Shown here piece by piece: positions 16,167 through 24,900 of a DNA stretch of 64,000 nt. How positions within the stretch are numbered: position 1 is the first letter of the stretch; each line of letters starts with the position of its first letter. A model generated the notes under the pieces. The model made no database searches, had not been told where the DNA came from, and was given only the letters and a program-made list of their open reading frames with translations. The DNA comes from Pirellulaceae bacterium. Its GTDB lineage: Bacteria > Planctomycetota > Planctomycetia > Pirellulales > Pirellulaceae. The stretch spans positions 1 through 64,000 of the forward strand of contig BPJU01000003.1 of the NCBI GenBank assembly GCA_026004775.1, written 5' to 3'. The position numbers and the translations under genes were made by a program.

Positions 16167-18109
16167 TCCTCCTTGATTACGGTAATCCGAATCCCTTTCG
16201 AGGGATCATCGGCAGGCCGAGGCATCTTGCGTGGCCGGTGCACGTCTATCGAGTGACATTACCCACACCCCCGGCAAATCGGCCCACATTGAATGCCTTC
16301 GAACGCGTTATTTTGACCCTCATTGACGTTGCTAACATACGTGATATCGAAACACTTGCAGAAGAAACATGTCTTCCACAAGATCTCGTTCAATGCGTGC
16401 TGTTACGCCTCCAGGACAAAGGCTATATTAACCGCTATAACGAAATTATAATCGGCCGACGCGATGACTGGATGAATACAAATCACCATTCAGAAAGGTT
16501 TGCTACGGCGTGCCTGTTTCGCGAACTAGCTACCGGCAAGATTCTCCCATACATACAATTTCTTGATAATACGCCTCTTCAGAAAAAAGAAGGCAACCAC
16601 AATTTGTACAGAAGGATTCCCGGGTGTCAGACGCACACAAAAAGTCCTCCTTCCCCGCGCGATGTGATCGTCGCTCTTCGGTCGATGCAGAAAAAGGTAA
16701 CTGCATTTTGGTCCGAACTCCGAATGCCTTCTCTTCAACAGATCATGATCGCTGCCGACACCGAACTATATTATTTGGACTGTCCCATCGCCATACAGAA
16801 GAGCGACGGCGAGTTCCGTATCGCTGACCCGTTCGGCAACGGTTTCTCTCTCCAACTGGAAAGCGCGTTCAGTTCCCTATTAGAAAAGGATGAAGAGCTG
16901 CGTCAGTGGTTCATGAACTGGAAGATAGGTCTGGCCCCCGAAGAAATAGTTAACTCCTCGGCGTCCTCCAAGGAACCCTATGACAATGATCTCAACCGGG
17001 CGCGCTATCCGAATTTGGTTTCCTGCCTTCGTCCAGGGCGACACAGACGTTATCGTTCCATTGAACAAATCCATGCTGCCTTAGAATGGGCGCTCTTCTA
17101 CACTTGCGTCGAACGGGAATATTTTTCGGCCGTTCAGGAGCTTAAATTAACCAACCAGTCAGAGCATACCCTCTTGCTGCAAGAAGCGGCCCAAAAGCTG
17201 TCACTCGAATTGCCCGAGAAAGGGTTCTTCCCAATCAGAGAAGGAAAACTCAACGACTTTCTCGGGGGCAAGGCAGAGCTGGTCACCGTATTGAGTCTCT
17301 GTCTACTCATGGCGGCCGCCGATACTGCCCATCCGTTGCGCCGAATTGCCGCTGCCTATCCCGATTTTATTACGCGGCTGCTCGAGCTCAAGAAAGCCCG
17401 CGATGAACTGGCACACGGAGCCGTCAACATGCGACCAGCGGACGTGGAATTACCCGAAGACAGATTCATGCGGGAGATTCTAACAGCTCTTTTGCCAGCA
17501 GTTCGGTTTTCGGATCTCCGCCATCCCGCTGCGGATATTGAAACGCTTTCGGATATCCTGCTGGCTGCCCGCACCAGTATTCAAAGCGAATTCGGGTTTG
17601 CTTTGTTCAACCGTCTCGGTGACAACCTTCAAAATCGTTTAATTGCCTGCGAGCAGTTTTGGCTATCCTGCAAAGACGGGGATGATGCCTTGCCTCTTGT
17701 GTGTGATCTTTATGCTGCGATGCAGATCGCATTCCGTAAGTCTCTTCTTGGCCTGTTACCGCCTGACATTAGCGAGTCTGAGTATATCGCTATAGCACAA
17801 CAGAAAGCTAAGGAGAGCAGCCTTGGCGATCTTCCAGAATGTTTCCTCACCGTAAAAAGAAGTGCCGTTCGCGAAACCCTGAGCGGGCACGATCAGACGC
17901 TTCAAGCCTGCTTCATAGCTTTTCTCCTTGTTTCAAACCCGGAAACTCTGCTGGCCATTGCCCAAATTCAACCGTCTTTTGTAACCGATGTGGCCCGCGT
18001 TGTGAAGCTGCGCAGGCATGGCAACGAACCCTTGCCGATGCCCAAGCGCGAAATTGTCTCCGTACGCAGGGCAGCATACACGACCATCAAAAAAATACTG
18101 GAGGCTTGA
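16157..18109 (+). CDS. Winged-helix-like protein with HEPN-type R-x4-H motif
   Basis: 650 residues. The second Met at 16157 is chosen because GGGGAGGG precedes it by about 9 bases; an upstream ATG at 16130 lacks this. Residues about 50-100 look like a winged helix (FERVILTLIDVANIRDIETLAEE...QDKGYIN). Residues about 375-460 are helical and contain LKKARDELAHG with R415 and H420, the R-x4-H pattern of HEPN domains, whose known members include ribonucleases of abortive-infection and toxin systems. The assignment rests on one short motif in the right helical setting, so it is tentative. The remainder is unrecognised. Overlaps the helicase end by 10 bases; the next gene starts 1 base after the stop. 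Confidence 0.62.
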   Translation: MSLILLDYGNPNPFRGIIGRPRHLAWPVHVYRVTLPTPPANRPTLNAFERVILTLIDVANIRDIETLAEETCLPQDLVQCVLLRLQDKGYINRYNEIIIGRRDDWMNTNHHSERFATACLFRELATGKILPYIQFLDNTPLQKKEGNHNLYRRIPGCQTHTKSPPSPRDVIVALRSMQKKVTAFWSELRMPSLQQIMIAADTELYYLDCPIAIQKSDGEFRIADPFGNGFSLQLESAFSSLLEKDEELRQWFMNWKIGLAPEEIVNSSASSKEPYDNDLNRARYPNLVSCLRPGRHRRYRSIEQIHAALEWALFYTCVEREYFSAVQELKLTNQSEHTLLLQEAAQKLSLELPEKGFFPIREGKLNDFLGGKAELVTVLSLCLLMAAADTAHPLRRIAAAYPDFITRLLELKKARDELAHGAVNMRPADVELPEDRFMREILTALLPAVRFSDLRHPAADIETLSDILLAARTSIQSEFGFALFNRLGDNLQNRLIACEQFWLSCKDGDDALPLVCDLYAAMQIAFRKSLLGLLPPDISESEYIAIAQQKAKESSLGDLPECFLTVKRSAVRETLSGHDQTLQACFIAFLLVSNPETLLAIAQIQPSFVTDVARVVKLRRHGNEPLPMPKREIVSVRRAAYTTIKKILEA

Positions 18110-18110
18110 C

Positions 18111-20936
18111 ATGCCATTTTTTGGAATGAGTGAAGCAGAAATTAAGAAGAAAGAAAAAGAACTGGAAACGCTTCGTGACCGGCTTGAGAAGCGCGAAAGT
18201 GAATTGCGATTATCGCAATCGAAGCTGGATCATGAAAAAGCTTTATTGGAAGAGGCCAAAAACAACCTGGACGCGGAGCGTGAGGCTTTCCGGGAGGAGG
18301 TCAGGAAGCAGTGGGAAGCCATCGCCTCCGAAAAAAATGACCTGGAAGAGCGCCGCCATGAATTGGCGAAATTGGAAGCACAGGCTAAAGCGGGCTTTGT
18401 GGAAAAACAGCGAGAGGCTTTTAAAGAAGTTATCGAACGAAGAATGGCAGAGCTCGACGCCCGACAAAAAGATTTGGAGGGGGCCGAACGGGAATTGGCT
18501 CAACGATACGAACAGTTACATATCGCTGAAGCAGATCTTGCCCGACGTGAGCTTGCCGTCACTGAGCGCGAACAGAAAGCCGACGCCGGGTTTGCTGACA
18601 AGGCTAAGGCATTAGCCGACGAAGCTGCCCGACAGCATCAGGCCAATCAGGCGGAGGCAGAACGATTGCGGGCCTGGGCAGAAAGCCTTGCAAAACAGCA
18701 TGAGCAACTTGAAGCTGAGAAAGCTCAACTACTCGTCAGAGAACAGGCTATCCGCGCGGCTGAGCAAGAGCGCGATGCGGGGTTTTCAGAAGAACGCGCC
18801 AAGCTGGACGCCGAACTGCGGGCCAAGCGCGCCCAAGTCGAATCAGAACTCTCCAGTTATCGAGAACAACAGTTCATCGCCATTGAACAGGAACTCAGCA
18901 AGGTAAAAACGAGGCGTTTGGAGGAAATCGCGGAAGCCGAGAAGCTGGAACGCGAACGAATTCGAACCGAGATCGAACAAGAGCGCGTCAGATGGAAAGA
19001 ACAGCAGGAACAGGAACGAAAACAGTTAGACAAAGAACGAACTGAAATAGAAAAACAGAAAGGAGCTTTACACGCGCTGCAAAGTGAGTTGGAAGGGCGT
19101 CTCATTGAAATTGAACGAATCGAACGAAGGCTGGAGCGCGAGGAGCAACGTCTGGAAGAGCGGTGGCAGAAGCGCCGTGAGGAACTGGATGACGAATTGG
19201 AAGCCCTCATCGACGAAGAGCGGAAATCTATGGAGATGGAACGACAATCCCTGATAGCAGAGAACCAACGTCTCCGCGAAAGCCTCCGAATCCAATTGGA
19301 CCTGGTTGCAGCATTCGATCAACTTAAACAGCAGCTAGGCGACCGCGACCCAGCCGAAATTCTCCGTGAGCTCGACAATAAGACCGACGAGTTGATGCGT
19401 TTGCGGGAAGACCTTGCCTCTCGCCCAACTGAGGAAATACGGCATCGGTACGAGCAGTTGCAGTCGGAAAATGAAAAACTCAAGGCTCGCATCGATGATC
19501 TGACCAAGCAGATCAACGATAATGCCGACCTTGTTGCCCAAGCTAGCGAACTTCGTCGCAGAAAGAGCGAACTGGAATTCGAGAATCAAATGCTTGGCCA
19601 GAAGGTGGTCCGACTGGAGGGGGCGTTCAACGAGGCGCAGGCTGAATTAGAGCGTCTCCGCGCGGCATACGAGCGACCTGCGGAACTCCAAGCTCGATAC
19701 AAGGAAATTGAGCTTCCCTATATCACCGCAGATAAAATTCCTGCCCCCAGAAAAGACGATCAGATAGAGGAAATTGATTGGCTAGAAGAGATCGAAATGG
19801 CCTGTACCAATTACGGCCTGCACTTCCACCCTCGTATTCTTAAGGCTTTTCACACTGCCCTCAAGACGGCCGAATGGACCCCTTTGACGGTATTAGCCGG
19901 AGTCTCGGGAACGGGTAAATCCGAGTTGCCGCGGCTCTATTCGCACTTTGGCGGACTGATGTTTGCGCCGGTGTCTGTCCAGCCCAACTGGGATTCGCAG
20001 GAATCCATGCTCGGTTTCTTCAATTCCATCGATAACAGGTTTGACGCTCAACCGGTGCTCCGCTTTCTCGCACAAAGCCAGAAGCCATGGATCAATCCAA
20101 CCGAGGACGGAGAAGGCTACCCCGGATTGCGAGATGCCATGTGCCTTGTTTTGCTGGACGAGATGAACCTCGCGCATCCGGAACTATACTTCGCCGAATT
20201 CCTCAGTAAACTTGAACTTCGGCGAGGCATGAAAGGCTCAGATGTTCCGGCGCTGCCGGTAAAAATCGGCGCTGGGATGCCGCCCTATCGACTCCCCCTT
20301 GGCAGAAATGTCCTGTGGGTAGGTACGATGAATCAGGATGAGACGACCAAATCCCTGTCCGACAAGGTATTAGACCGCTCCATCATCATCTATTTCCCGC
20401 GTCCGACTGTGCTCAAGCGACGTTTCCAACTCTCAGCATTGGACGAGAAAAATCGCGGACCTCTTCTGCACAAGAGGACATGGCAATCCTGGTTGGCACA
20501 GGGTACTTTGTTCACGGAAGACGAAATCAAACCGTATAAAGCGTTTATCGAAGAAATGAATAGATCGCTGGGAGTTGCGGGGCGAGCCATTGGACATCGG
20601 GTTTGGCAGTCCGTCGAGTATTATATGGCGAACTACCCCAACGTAAGGGCGGCCAAAAAGGCAAATGACAAGGATGCGCTTGAGAAGGCCCTCCATGTGG
20701 CGTTCGAGGATCAACTCGTACAAAAAGTCATGCCAAAACTACGTGGCATCGACACGCGAGGCAAAACCAAAACCGATTGCCTTGACAAGATCCTCGCGCA
20801 GATTAACACCGGAATCGGTGGCAATCCGTTTCATCTGGCTGAGGACTTCGAGCTGGCCTGTGAACTCGGCTACGGTCAATTCATCTGGCAGTCTGCAAAC
20901 TACCTTAAGGATGAGTTCACCGAAGAGACAGTTTAG
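18111..20936 (+). CDS. Long coiled-coil McrB-like AAA+ protein
   Basis: 941 residues. Residues about 8-560 are an almost unbroken coiled coil rich in Glu, Arg, Lys and Gln. The AAA+ module follows: Walker A GVSGTGKS near 597-604, Walker B CLVLLDEMNLAHPELYF near 680, sensor region LWVGTMNQDET near 740 and the arginine-containing SDKVLDRSIII. This is the AAA_5/McrB type, a family of GTP- or ATP-driven rings that power McrBC restriction. GGAGG at 18100-18104 fixes the ATG at 18111. A 500-residue coiled coil in place of the usual DNA-recognition domain is unusual and could act as a lever or tether. It stands directly before a DUF2357-like protein, the typical partner type. Confidence 0.87.
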   Translation: MPFFGMSEAEIKKKEKELETLRDRLEKRESELRLSQSKLDHEKALLEEAKNNLDAEREAFREEVRKQWEAIASEKNDLEERRHELAKLEAQAKAGFVEKQREAFKEVIERRMAELDARQKDLEGAERELAQRYEQLHIAEADLARRELAVTEREQKADAGFADKAKALADEAARQHQANQAEAERLRAWAESLAKQHEQLEAEKAQLLVREQAIRAAEQERDAGFSEERAKLDAELRAKRAQVESELSSYREQQFIAIEQELSKVKTRRLEEIAEAEKLERERIRTEIEQERVRWKEQQEQERKQLDKERTEIEKQKGALHALQSELEGRLIEIERIERRLEREEQRLEERWQKRREELDDELEALIDEERKSMEMERQSLIAENQRLRESLRIQLDLVAAFDQLKQQLGDRDPAEILRELDNKTDELMRLREDLASRPTEEIRHRYEQLQSENEKLKARIDDLTKQINDNADLVAQASELRRRKSELEFENQMLGQKVVRLEGAFNEAQAELERLRAAYERPAELQARYKEIELPYITADKIPAPRKDDQIEEIDWLEEIEMACTNYGLHFHPRILKAFHTALKTAEWTPLTVLAGVSGTGKSELPRLYSHFGGLMFAPVSVQPNWDSQESMLGFFNSIDNRFDAQPVLRFLAQSQKPWINPTEDGEGYPGLRDAMCLVLLDEMNLAHPELYFAEFLSKLELRRGMKGSDVPALPVKIGAGMPPYRLPLGRNVLWVGTMNQDETTKSLSDKVLDRSIIIYFPRPTVLKRRFQLSALDEKNRGPLLHKRTWQSWLAQGTLFTEDEIKPYKAFIEEMNRSLGVAGRAIGHRVWQSVEYYMANYPNVRAAKKANDKDALEKALHVAFEDQLVQKVMPKLRGIDTRGKTKTDCLDKILAQINTGIGGNPFHLAEDFELACELGYGQFIWQSANYLKDEFTEETV

Positions 20937-21003
20937 ATTACGGTGTTGGATCATACACGAACAATCCCAATTGTCAGTCGATCATTGTCAATAAGGCCGC
21001 CCA

Positions 21004-24000
21004 ATGAAACTGCTTGAATTATATCAGGCGTGGAGACAAGGGGGAGAAAAAGGCGCACTCGCTCGTGAATTGCTCGCTCAAACGCATTGGTTTACAGTCC
21101 ATGCAGAGTTTGACCCGAAGACAGGGGAGGCCCTCCCGCAAGCATTGTCTACCTTTCTTGCTAAACTTGCGAGTAATCATAGCAGTGCAAGCAGTAAAAT
21201 TCACGATCGTCTTTATCGGATTGTCGAGCATGTCCGACCCGCTATAGAGCATCTCTTGCGTGCTTTAAACCAAGATCCACGACGTGAACACGCAATTTTG
21301 CCCGTCCGTGCCGCGCGGGAACTTGATGTGAGCAGTTTGATCAAACTGAGCAAACGCCCTGGCCGGACGGTGCGAGAAAAACTGGCGGGGAAACCCTACC
21401 TCTATGCGGTGCGGCGCTTCCAATCATTCGATCTTCCCGAGAATCGGCTGCTTAAAGCCTGCCTCTGTCGCTTAGCAGAGCTACTTGAGTTACGAAACAT
21501 TTACCTTGGCGAACAGGAAGATGAGCTCTTGCCTAAAATCCGTTCATGGCTCCTCTCTGATGTGGCAACATCTATAGGTCGATGGGAAAACCCCCCACCC
21601 AATAACACGCTGCTGGAACACCGCGATTACCGTTGCGTGTGGAACGCCTGGCGACGCCTGCAAACGCTTCATGAAGATATCGAGCGCGATCTCTCGCAAC
21701 TCGGCTGCCGGCGTGAAACGATGCAGCGCTGGACCCGTTATGCGCAAATGTATCAGGAAGGAATCTACCGTTTCGCAGATATGCCCGTGCTTTTTGATTA
21801 CGACAACTTTACGGTCCGAACATGGACTCCAGAACCGCTTGTGCAAGAAACCCCGCGAAGAATCGTGCGTGGCGTCGGCAACCCGAAAACCGACCGTGTG
21901 GTATGTATCGATCTCACAGAGGTGCATCCTCAATTCGCAGATTCAACAGAGGGGTCCAAGTCACTGGACGACAACTATGTGTGGCAACAGTGGAAAAATG
22001 AAACTGACACTGTGGATATCGTTTTATTTCAGTCCGACGCACTCTACCTCCACTCGGATGCGATCACTATCGCGCTGCCAGATCTTTTTTTCGCCGGCGA
22101 TCTCGCTCCTGACCTCCTTGACCGTGCCGCCCGAGCCTTTGTCGGGCGACTGCGGGAAATCTTCACTAACGATCGGTTAATCTGGCTTTTCCCCGATAGC
22201 GTCAACGACTTCGAGCTGGAGATTCTCCGCCGCAATCTGAACGGACGTTTCCCACAGGCAGAACCCCTTCCGCGCAGCGTGGCAGCCTTATTCGAAAAGA
22301 TTAAATATTCCCAGGTCAAAAACGAAGGGCATTCCGTTGTAGTTGTTGACACCATTGGCCGTGTCACCTGTGTTACGAAATTCATCGCCAAATTCGACTC
22401 CCAGCTCAAAAAATGTCTTCCTGAAACCCAAGGCTTCTATTGGGAACGCTGTCCTCCCGTAATCCTCTCGTCCCAAGAGATTACCCAGGCCGCTGAGGCC
22501 CAGCCGCCCTATGACATGTTCACGGTGGACAGACATGGCAATTGGCATTCCCCTACCCCGCCCAGCCAGACAGAGCCCATCAATTTGAGCTCTCTGAAGA
22601 GCGACGCGCGGATCGGGCAGTTTGCATTCTGTATCCATGTCACCGGAAGCCCTGTGGTGGGCGGCATGCGTTTTCAGGCGTTGCAAGCGAGGGCCGGCGA
22701 CATCCCGCTCTGGCGAGACCAGATTCCCGAACTGAGCATTAAGGTACTAAAAGACGGCCGCTACCAAAGCTTCTACCTCGTCTCCCGGGGCACAACAGTC
22801 AAACCCGTTCGGGGCCTTTCTGTTCCGATACCGGTTAGGGAGCGTTTTACGCTTCCGGCGGGAAAACCCTTCTATCAATTTCCGTTACACCAAGGCGCTA
22901 AGACCAATGAAATTCGCTTCTCAGCGCGCCTTGACTCTCCGGCATTCCCACTAAAGAAAAGCACCGAATGCGAACTTCATCTCACTTTTCGATACGGCGC
23001 CGATGATCCGTACACGCTCGTCTTTGTCCCCCTCGATACGTCCTTTCCACCTGTCCGTGCTACCTGGCAACGTACCGCGGAACAGACCATTACAAATGCC
23101 CTCGCACCAGCTTATCCCCAACCCATGTCGTGGAAGGATTTGCACAGCGTTCCGAAACCAGGTACCCAAGAAACAAGCGATCTACTCGAGTGGTTCCTGT
23201 CAGCAACAAAACAATTAGACAGGGACTTAGTCATTAGGCCCGGACACCGAACTGTTGGGGAAATAATCAAGGAGTGGCGTTTAGATCGGAATGGTACACA
23301 CTATTCCTTTGCCAGAGACATAAAAAGCGGCACACAAGTATTTATTCATGAAAAGAACTTTGTTCATGGCGTCATTTTTTCTCAGTTTCGAAAAGGGGAT
23401 CAGGTGTCGTTTGAAATGATTGAGGGCAAAGACGGAAGATGCTGGGGTTCACGCATTGCGGGACCAGACTACACAGAAGAAACCCGATTGCGCCATCTTG
23501 ACGATGATGCGACACGAACAGTGTGTGACAATATTCGCAAGCGGTTGTATTTCCCTGTCATTTCAATATGGAAAGACGCAAGGTCAGTATCGGACCTGCA
23601 GTGCCCCCGATCATTTGCGAAACATGCGAAAGAAGCAATTCTTTCCTTATCGGCCCTCCTCGAATACAACGGATTACCTCATCCGATCAGACGTGAATTA
23701 CTTTTCCTTCTGGCCTGCATGCACAAGGACACTACTGAGCAGTGTATCCAGTGGATAACCAGGCAAGTTGAAGAGGCAGACATACGGGATGCGAGGGCGA
23801 TAGCGTTTGCACTTGGCGACCTATCGGAGCAGTGGCAACAATCCATATTCCGCACACTCGCTGCAAGGCCGGACCGAATGACTGTCACCGTGTTTGCGTA
23901 CGCCATTTGGCGCAGCCCTATTTTTGTCGAATATTTTACACTTGGAGAACTGGAAATGATTCTCGCGGCCCTGTGGGACCAGTTGGCTCAATTAAAACCA

Positions 24001-24342
24001 TACCAACGTAAGGATGGGAAACAATGTTTAACGGCTCAGCCATTGGAGCTTCTACTGGGCCTCCTACGTACCCGATCCTCAAACGATCCGGACGTAAGAA
24101 TGTTGCTTCAACCTCACCAGAAGATAACGAAGCAATTTGCGGCACAGGTAGACCGAATCGAAGAGATACTCGCGGAGTCCCGCGCCTTATTGTTTTCCCG
24201 CGTCCAGATCGACATCAAAAAACCTGAAGGCATCCGGACACCGGATTTACTTTACGCCTTGCGTTTGTATCTCACGGGCGACGATGCCGCAAACGCCATT
24301 CATATAGCCGGGGTTGTCGAAGACAACGCTTTAGAGGAATGA
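21004..24342 (+). CDS. DUF2357/McrC-partner-like protein with cold-shock-like domain
   Basis: 1112 residues, last gene of the operon, 67 bases after the previous stop. Residues about 120-165 carry RRFQSFDLPENRLLKACLCRL, the D-x-PENR signature of DUF2357/McrC-like N-terminal regions that accompany McrB-type ATPases. Residues about 425-490 (EPLPRSVAALF, then VVVVDTIGRVTCVT and FYWERCPP) look like a separate alpha/beta unit faintly resembling an actin-fold phosphate loop. Residues about 765-820 match a cold-shock/OB domain (YSFA, VFIHEKNF, GDQVSFEM). The C-terminal 250 residues are helical. I see no PD-(D/E)XK signature of the kind McrC has, so the nuclease may be supplied by the protein at 5163-6473. 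Function unknown. Confidence 0.7.
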   Translation: MKLLELYQAWRQGGEKGALARELLAQTHWFTVHAEFDPKTGEALPQALSTFLAKLASNHSSASSKIHDRLYRIVEHVRPAIEHLLRALNQDPRREHAILPVRAARELDVSSLIKLSKRPGRTVREKLAGKPYLYAVRRFQSFDLPENRLLKACLCRLAELLELRNIYLGEQEDELLPKIRSWLLSDVATSIGRWENPPPNNTLLEHRDYRCVWNAWRRLQTLHEDIERDLSQLGCRRETMQRWTRYAQMYQEGIYRFADMPVLFDYDNFTVRTWTPEPLVQETPRRIVRGVGNPKTDRVVCIDLTEVHPQFADSTEGSKSLDDNYVWQQWKNETDTVDIVLFQSDALYLHSDAITIALPDLFFAGDLAPDLLDRAARAFVGRLREIFTNDRLIWLFPDSVNDFELEILRRNLNGRFPQAEPLPRSVAALFEKIKYSQVKNEGHSVVVVDTIGRVTCVTKFIAKFDSQLKKCLPETQGFYWERCPPVILSSQEITQAAEAQPPYDMFTVDRHGNWHSPTPPSQTEPINLSSLKSDARIGQFAFCIHVTGSPVVGGMRFQALQARAGDIPLWRDQIPELSIKVLKDGRYQSFYLVSRGTTVKPVRGLSVPIPVRERFTLPAGKPFYQFPLHQGAKTNEIRFSARLDSPAFPLKKSTECELHLTFRYGADDPYTLVFVPLDTSFPPVRATWQRTAEQTITNALAPAYPQPMSWKDLHSVPKPGTQETSDLLEWFLSATKQLDRDLVIRPGHRTVGEIIKEWRLDRNGTHYSFARDIKSGTQVFIHEKNFVHGVIFSQFRKGDQVSFEMIEGKDGRCWGSRIAGPDYTEETRLRHLDDDATRTVCDNIRKRLYFPVISIWKDARSVSDLQCPRSFAKHAKEAILSLSALLEYNGLPHPIRRELLFLLACMHKDTTEQCIQWITRQVEEADIRDARAIAFALGDLSEQWQQSIFRTLAARPDRMTVTVFAYAIWRSPIFVEYFTLGELEMILAALWDQLAQLKPYQRKDGKQCLTAQPLELLLGLLRTRSSNDPDVRMLLQPHQKITKQFAAQVDRIEEILAESRALLFSRVQIDIKKPEGIRTPDLLYALRLYLTGDDAANAIHIAGVVEDNALEE

Positions 24343-24360
24343 GGATCTCACAAACACGTC

Positions 24361-24380
24361 GTAAGCGTACACCGGCACCA
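24361..24380 (+). repeat. IS66 left terminal inverted repeat
   Basis: GTAAGCGTACACCGGCACCA, the exact reverse complement of 26485-26504. Confidence 0.95.
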
Positions 24381-24900
24381 CGGCGCGCTGGCCGGCCACG
24401 ATCGCGGTAGCGGTTGCGGGAAGACGGCCGGACACGCTCCGTGGGCGTCGACTTAAGGGCGAGCGGTTCATCGAACGATCACGGCGGTCATCGGCACGGC
24501 CGTTGTAGCTGGTGATGGCCCGCCCGACGGGCAGAGGAATCCACGTTTGCAGCGTCGTCGCATGAGCTCAGCGCAACCTCGGCTTCCGTATCACGAAAGC
24601 CGAAGCCGCTTCCGCCACACATACCCAAGCTCACCGCGCACCAACGGAATCAATGCACAAGAAGCGCGGCGTGCGCCCAACTTGACGCGCAGAGATTTTT
24701 CACAAGACCAAACAAGTCTCTGCCAGGACAGCTTGCGAAAATGTTCAGAGCACTACTTCGCGGGATTCGCCTCGAGCGCAAAGCAATCCACCTTCGACAA
24801 CGAGTGCGCCCGATACGGTACCTGGCCACCGGCGAAGTCGATCGACCAATACTTTGACGTAAACTCGACCGCGCTGTGCCCCTACCCGCACAGCACGCCC

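Noticed and set aside
10192-24342. Naming the operon as a known BREX, DISARM, Zorya or Druantia system
   Set aside because: Their signature genes (PglZ, BrxC, methyltransferase with DrmA, ZorAB motor, DruE) are absent; only the TerY-P triad and McrBC-like parts match known modules.
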